Positions 59,285 to 64,000 of a stretch of DNA of 64,000 nucleotides are shown in pieces. The stretch is from Desulfosporosinus sp. HMP52. Its GTDB lineage: Bacteria > Bacillota > Desulfitobacteriia > Desulfitobacteriales > Desulfitobacteriaceae. The translations under genes were made by a program, and so were the position numbers. Every line of letters starts with the position of its first letter. The first letter of the stretch is position 1. The stretch is taken from NCBI RefSeq assembly GCF_000765145.1, contig NZ_JMGA01000010.1:1-64000 (forward strand), given 5' to 3'. The notes beneath the pieces were generated by a model that searched no databases, was not told where the DNA came from, and worked only from the letters and a program-made list of their open reading frames with translations.

Positions 59285-62137
59285 TTAGAGAGGAGAAACA
59301 CTAGGGCTCATTGAATTAATAAAATTAATCTCATAACTATCAAGGAATTCTTTCATACTATCAATATACCGTTTAAATTCTTCCTTATCTTTTGCATTAT
59401 TTGGGAGTAAATTAACAATTTCTTTGTCAAAAAGAGCACGAATCATATCCCTGTCAATTCTCATTACTTCCGTTAATGGAACATCCTTTAAATCTTCTTC
59501 ACTATTATCCGTTCTATTTTTTAACAATTTATTATTGATAAATATTTTTTCTATCCCTTGAACGATACCTCTTTTTTGGTAGAAACTAAATAATAATTTT
59601 ATAATCTCCCTCCCAGTTGCTATTTTCACCTCTCCCCTTTGATCTTTTAACAAATCAAATAAGTCAATCACTATTTGAGCAAGACAATCATGATTAGTTG
59701 TATTACTTAATAAGCCTAAACTCTTTTCAATCTTTTGAATCAAATTTAATTGATTAAATAACGAGGTTTCTTTGTAGACCATTTCGCGAAACTCAATTGA
59801 ATCTTTAACTTTTTCAAATAAACCAATATTAGTAATCATGAAATCCACATTTTGAATTGGAACCTTATCCTCTCGCGGGTTGAAGAAGAGTATGGAGTCT
59901 TTAATCTTATCAACCTCATTGTTTGTAACAAACCAAAAATTGTCTCTTCTCGAGTCATTATTAGGTTGCCAAAAGCGAAATCCAGATATTTCGCGATGCC
60001 CTTCACATTCAAAAATTTCATCACAATTAGGCTCAGGCGAAATTTTTTTATTGTTGCTTCCTGTGCCAGATGATTCTTTGGGCCAACAAGGATTCACGGT
60101 GTTTTTAGATTGATCTCGATTTTCTTCGTCCATTTTGTCTATTTGGTATTTGTCACTCGTGACAACTAATACTACCTTCGGTTTTTTCTTGGTCTTTTTA
60201 GTACTAGTCTTCTCAGTATCAGTTTTCTTAGCATCAGTTTTCTCAATAAGTCTTATAATGGAATCGTGACCGGCCGAATGTCTGAATTCTTTATCATTAA
60301 AACCGTTGGCACCCATTAAAACAAAATCAATGCAATATTTGTCGATTATATTCCCAGCAATGATATCCGGAATCATAATAATATCCACAAAATTTTGTTC
60401 AACGAGTTCACTGGCATAAGAAAATCCATCGTGATAAAGAATTTCATTACCCAAACTTAGCTGATTCTTAGGCTGCCCGTCACAAACAAATATTTTAAAC
60501 CGTTTGGAAAAATCCTTCTTAAAATCGGTATTATAAATATTGTATTTCCTAGACTCATTTTTATATTCATCACTAATTAAGCTATCACGAAAACCGCAAA
60601 GAGCTTGAATCACCATATTACTATAGCCATACAAGAGGAAGCGATAAACTTTCTTATTTTCCTCTTTCTCGGTTTTACTTTTATGACATAGCTCTTTTTC
60701 ATCATTCTCTGCTTGATCAGCATTACCGTTTTTATCAATCTCAGTGTCATTCGTATTCTCAGCTTGGTCGTTCCTATTAACATTCTCAATTTTATTATTT
60801 CGTGAGTCAAACATCTGTAAAAAGTTTCTAGCTGACTCTCTGACTAAGTACTTTCTTTGAAAATGGGATTGATACAATTCATTGATTTCTTTGATGAATT
60901 CCGCCAAATCGTCCTGCAAATATTTTTTAGATAAAGCATCACAGCGATCGGCAATCTTTTTTAAGCCAAAATGACACCCCCTATTCTTAACTAAATTATC
61001 ATTAAGCTGTTCTAAAAATCTTTTTAATTCACTTTTTATAACCTCTATTGAAATCTTGGAGACCTGTCTCGGAGCTTCTTTTTCTTTAAGATAATAACCG
61101 GAAATGTTAGCAATAGACATGATCACCATGTCTATTAGCAGTGAGGCACTTGGATTTCTCAAAATATCATAATTAATAGCCATACTTAAAAGGTCATTTA
61201 GTATCTGACGTTCAATATAGCCCGTAACTTTTTCAACCTTAATATCCAGGTAATATGACAATCCCCCTTTAGCAAGGATGTGCATGACACTAGACAACTC
61301 ACTGCGTAAATCATCTAAGACATCTTTGATAATGTAATCAATTTTTCCCGAGATCCATTTTGGATCAACGTTTCTTTCTTTTAATTGTTCCGGTGAAGGA
61401 ATCCTAAAGCTCACAGTAATAGTGTGTTTTCGAGAATCAAGTATGATACCTAGAACCAATTTACTTTTAATCCAATGCATTTTTATTTCAGCCGGAATAT
61501 CATATGCCAAACATATAGCGTAATCATAATCAGGTGCACGCGAAGAATCCATGTGCAGCGCATCAGCAAGCCTAAGATAGGCTGCTAGGAGCTGTACCCG
61601 ATATTCTTCATTCCTGACGGTTAAAGTATCCGGACACTCATTGATATCCTCACGTCTTCTGTGATACTTGCAAATCTTCGCTATGATCTGTTTATCCTCA
61701 GTGTGATCGATATTGCTTATTTTATGATCTAAGCCACATTGATCATAGTGTTCAATAATGAACTTTTCAGAAGTATTATGATGTTGTTCCCGTATTTCCG
61801 TTTCATTTAACTCAGATCCATGCCTCTCCATATTGAGCTCATTAGCCACTGAACGTATCATTCCGATATCGTGCAACCAGGCCGAGGCTAGCAGATAAAA
61901 ACGTTCTTCTTCTCTGAGATTTGCAAACCCTGGAATCAATTTATAGATTAAGTTTTCAACCGCATAGCAGTGATTAGGACCATGGGTCGTATAATAGGCT
62001 AACGGCTTTTCATATGGTCTTTTCCACATCTTTGTAACATTATCCCGAATGATATCCAGGCAGAGACAATGCTCTACTCTTAAGGATTCCCGTCCTTTGC
62101 CATAATAGTTACTGTTCTGATCCACGCCGCCTTTCAA
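59285..62137 (-). CDS. HD phosphohydrolase joined to an eIF2B/ISOCOT-like domain
   Basis: A 950-residue cytoplasmic protein. The N-terminal HD domain covers about 45-215, with metal ligands His56 (HGPNH), His89-Asp90 (SAWLHDIGM), His159 (KYHRRRED) and ADALHMDSSRAPD near 191. A helical region covers about 260-445, then an Asn/Asp/Glu-rich linker (446-495). From 497 a Rossmann-like part reads VYRFLLYGYSNMVIQAL, RFKIFVCDGQPKN, IDFVLMGANGFND, VVLVVTSDKYQID and VDFMITNIG. These follow the order of motifs in eIF2B alpha/beta/delta and related ISOCOT enzymes. A Lys/Thr-rich insert lies near 634-652. TTG start after GAGGGG. Not a family I can name. Confidence 0.75.
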   Translation of the reverse strand: MKGGVDQNSNYYGKGRESLRVEHCLCLDIIRDNVTKMWKRPYEKPLAYYTTHGPNHCYAVENLIYKLIPGFANLREEERFYLLASAWLHDIGMIRSVANELNMERHGSELNETEIREQHHNTSEKFIIEHYDQCGLDHKISNIDHTEDKQIIAKICKYHRRREDINECPDTLTVRNEEYRVQLLAAYLRLADALHMDSSRAPDYDYAICLAYDIPAEIKMHWIKSKLVLGIILDSRKHTITVSFRIPSPEQLKERNVDPKWISGKIDYIIKDVLDDLRSELSSVMHILAKGGLSYYLDIKVEKVTGYIERQILNDLLSMAINYDILRNPSASLLIDMVIMSIANISGYYLKEKEAPRQVSKISIEVIKSELKRFLEQLNDNLVKNRGCHFGLKKIADRCDALSKKYLQDDLAEFIKEINELYQSHFQRKYLVRESARNFLQMFDSRNNKIENVNRNDQAENTNDTEIDKNGNADQAENDEKELCHKSKTEKEENKKVYRFLLYGYSNMVIQALCGFRDSLISDEYKNESRKYNIYNTDFKKDFSKRFKIFVCDGQPKNQLSLGNEILYHDGFSYASELVEQNFVDIIMIPDIIAGNIIDKYCIDFVLMGANGFNDKEFRHSAGHDSIIRLIEKTDAKKTDTEKTSTKKTKKKPKVVLVVTSDKYQIDKMDEENRDQSKNTVNPCWPKESSGTGSNNKKISPEPNCDEIFECEGHREISGFRFWQPNNDSRRDNFWFVTNNEVDKIKDSILFFNPREDKVPIQNVDFMITNIGLFEKVKDSIEFREMVYKETSLFNQLNLIQKIEKSLGLLSNTTNHDCLAQIVIDLFDLLKDQRGEVKIATGREIIKLLFSFYQKRGIVQGIEKIFINNKLLKNRTDNSEEDLKDVPLTEVMRIDRDMIRALFDKEIVNLLPNNAKDKEEFKRYIDSMKEFLDSYEINFINSMSPSVSPL

Positions 62138-62369
62138 ACATATCCCCTCACTTCACAAAATTATTTTGAAGTAATTTATTCGGATGTAAAATTGTTAATA
62201 TTCAGATATTCTCTACATTTTGTATTTTTCCTACTTATTCTCCATAATTTTCTTCTATCTTGCCTTACACGTTGCCTGAAGACACACCCGAATCGGACAT
62301 TTTATGGATCAATTCTTAATGAAAGGATAAATTTAAAAATCTTTAATATGCCTATTCTGTTGCATCCAA

Positions 62370-62417
62370 ATAGCCTATGTCCAACTAGACCACGTGATCT
62401 AATTGGACATAGGCTAT
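62370..62417 (-). terminator. Terminator after the ABC exporter gene
   Basis: ATAGCCTATGTCCAA and TTGGACATAGGCTAT with inner TAGA..TCTA around CACGTG; long, nearly perfect stem. The remaining 62138-62472 region shows no gene. Confidence 0.7.
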
Positions 62418-62472
62418 CTTAAGGTCGAATGCTCATTCTTTCTTATCCGGCTGTTCTGAATCCCTGCATATC

Positions 62473-64000
62473 TCAGTTTCCCCATTGGAGCAGCTTCGCT
62501 CCTCTCACCCCTTCTTCAAAATCCGAATTTTTTAATTCCTCGATTAGTTTGCCATCCTTAATTCTTAGAACCCGTGAACATATGCTTAAAGCTGACATCC
62601 TATGGGTAATAACCAAACAAGTACAGCGATAACCCAAATCTTTTATGGAACTTAAGATATTCAGCTCTGTTTCCGTATCCAGAGCAGAAGTAGCTTCATC
62701 TAATATCATAACAGGGGCTCTTTTCAAGAGTGCCCGGGCAATGGCAATTCTTTGAGCCTGTCCCTCCGATAGTCCGTGGCCCCGCTCCCCAATGACCGTA
62801 TCCAGACCCTGAGGCAACTCTTGGATAAAGTTCCAAGCACAGGCCCCACGAGTTGCCTTTTCCATTTCAGCCCGAGTGGCATCAGCCTTCCCGCTGCGCA
62901 AATTATCCGCTATAGTCCCACTAAAAAGGGTATTCCCCTGGGGTACATAGGTAACCCATTGTCGTGTAGCAGCAGAGGCTTCATAACGCCCACCTCCACA
63001 TTCCGTAAAACACACCTCCCCTTCGCAGGGGCGAAGCAAGGCTAAAAGAAGTCGTATCAGAGTTGTTTTACCCTCTCCTGAGCTGCCAACTAATGCAACC
63101 AATTGACCAGGCAATATTTCGGTGGATATCCTATTCAAGATCATTTTACCCTTATCATAATAAAAGCTGGCCTGGCGAAAACTGACGCCCACACTCTTAA
63201 GTTTCGGCAGACCTTCTTCATTTTTCTCTAACTCCATCTTTTCCAGTTCCCGTAACCGCTCAGCGGAAGCTATCATGGCAATGATCTGAGGAAACGTCCT
63301 GGCCAGTCCCATAAATGGAGTTTGCACCTGCTGTACCAATTGGAGAAAAGCAGTCATAGTCCCAAAGCTGATCGCCCTCTGAGAAAGCCTGACCGCACCC
63401 CAGCCAAAAGCAAGAAAATATCCTGCCCAATAACCCAACGCCAGGGTATTATTGGCAGCTAACGAAAAACGATTACGTTCAATAATCCATTCCATCCGCT
63501 TTTCATGCAGACTTTGCAATACATTATGATTGTGCCGCTCCAAACAAAAGCTCTTAATGATGACAAAGTTTTGAATTGCTTCTTGAATATATGATCGATA
63601 AGAACTTTCCGATTCCTGAACTTTGACATGTAGATGTTTAAGTCGCCGTCCCCATACTCGACTTAAAATTACTGTAGAAGGTCCCATTACCAAGGCCAGA
63701 ACAGCCAGCTTGGGTTCATAATGCAGCAAGGTTAAAAATGAAGCTATTAATTGAACCCCCAAGTAAAAAAAACCCGGGATTACATTGACGAGGCAATTAG
63801 TAATATTATCTACATCACTGGTTAAACGTGTTAAGAGATCCCCACTATGATAGGCAGAAAGAGGCTGCCACTGAGTATCTAACAGCCTCTTGAAAATCCG
63901 TTGTCTCATTACATTGGAAAAGGACTCTACAATCCGCAAGCTCAGCAAGGACTCCCATACCCTCATCAGTAGGTTTATAATAATTATACCTGCAAAAATT
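62473..64000 (-). CDS. ABC exporter, fused permease/ATPase (5' end outside window)
   Basis: The frame stays open to the window edge, so the gene is partial; about 508 residues visible. The permease part (HSGDLLTRLTSDVDNITNCL and several helices) covers the first half. The ATPase has Walker A VGSSGEGKTTLIRLLLALL, Q-loop VTYVPQGNTLF, signature LSEGQAQRIAIARALL (Glu in place of the usual second Gly), Walker B PVMILDEATSALD and the switch His in VITHR. MsbA/MdlB-type exporter of peptides, lipids or drugs; substrate unknown. Confidence 0.92.
   Translation of the reverse strand, partial: IFAGIIIINLLMRVWESLLSLRIVESFSNVMRQRIFKRLLDTQWQPLSAYHSGDLLTRLTSDVDNITNCLVNVIPGFFYLGVQLIASFLTLLHYEPKLAVLALVMGPSTVILSRVWGRRLKHLHVKVQESESSYRSYIQEAIQNFVIIKSFCLERHNHNVLQSLHEKRMEWIIERNRFSLAANNTLALGYWAGYFLAFGWGAVRLSQRAISFGTMTAFLQLVQQVQTPFMGLARTFPQIIAMIASAERLRELEKMELEKNEEGLPKLKSVGVSFRQASFYYDKGKMILNRISTEILPGQLVALVGSSGEGKTTLIRLLLALLRPCEGEVCFTECGGGRYEASAATRQWVTYVPQGNTLFSGTIADNLRSGKADATRAEMEKATRGACAWNFIQELPQGLDTVIGERGHGLSEGQAQRIAIARALLKRAPVMILDEATSALDTETELNILSSIKDLGYRCTCLVITHRMSALSICSRVLRIKDGKLIEELKNSDFEEGVRGAKLLQWGN

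Noticed and set aside
59207-59314. Plus-strand GTG-led frame of 35 codons (VEDDAHNKELLKTLLRMIER...)
   Set aside because: It overlaps the end of the HD gene, its ribosome-binding site is part of a terminator stem, and no family is evident.
62192-62422. Plus-strand open frame of 76 codons
   Set aside because: Runs through a terminator hairpin and has no ribosome-binding site or protein-like pattern.
1-64000. tRNA, rRNA, integrase or transposase genes
   Set aside because: None could be recognised on either strand.

Overview
The window reads as chromosome of a spore-forming, low-to-mid GC member of the Bacillota (Clostridia), most like the Desulfosporosinus/Desulfitobacterium group. The pointers are the rplU-prp-rpmA-spo0B-obg order, a Firmicutes L27 with a Prp-cleaved N-terminus, a DUF1659/DUF2922 pair, CWB2 surface proteins and a LutB-LutA type iron-sulfur fusion. 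The genus is inferred from gene content; no rRNA or tRNA is visible.

Layout. 1-3.5 kb holds ribosomal protein, GTPase and sporulation phosphorelay genes on the minus strand. 3.8-11.7 kb holds small membrane proteins, a PutP-type symporter, two secreted proteins and an amt-glnK pair behind tandem terminators. 11.9-17.1 kb holds a CWB2/LRR surface protein, a DUF5658 protein, a lipoprotein, CheV and a HEPN/MNT pair. 17.4-26 kb is a lactate-type module: an FCD GntR regulator, two LUD iron-sulfur proteins and a five-gene branched-chain-amino-acid-type ABC transporter. 26-33 kb is a mixed accessory stretch: an NSS transporter with its 34-residue MetS partner, a drug-type exporter, an AbrB/RelE toxin-antitoxin pair, a YczE-like protein, DUF1659/DUF2922, a DUF3102 protein and several large palindromes.

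33-59 kb is the most distinctive region, almost all on the minus strand. It holds a complete Tad (Flp) pilus machine: a CpaE-like protein, TadA, TadB, TadC, a Flp pilin, two TadE-type pseudopilins, a DUF5702 protein and a prepilin peptidase. This runs directly into an FHA protein, a PP2C phosphatase, a membrane Hanks-type Ser/Thr kinase with TPRs, and a single-pass protein whose tail carries five GT[DE]-hydrophobic motifs. On both sides lie secreted or anchored TPR proteins. Four of these are tandem paralogs with nearly identical N-termini and unrelated C-termini, and broken copies lie among them. A CWB2 protein closes the upstream edge. My reading (inference) is a cell-surface pilus controlled or sensed through Thr phosphorylation, with TPR proteins as variable periplasmic or wall partners.

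59-64 kb has a 950-residue protein joining an HD phosphohydrolase domain to what looks like an eIF2B/ISOCOT-type domain, and the end of an ABC exporter gene that leaves the window.

Three copies of a dispersed element (1-274, 4705-4800, 15082-15329) show compensatory base changes in a stem. They look like a structured RNA or a hairpin-rich mobile repeat.
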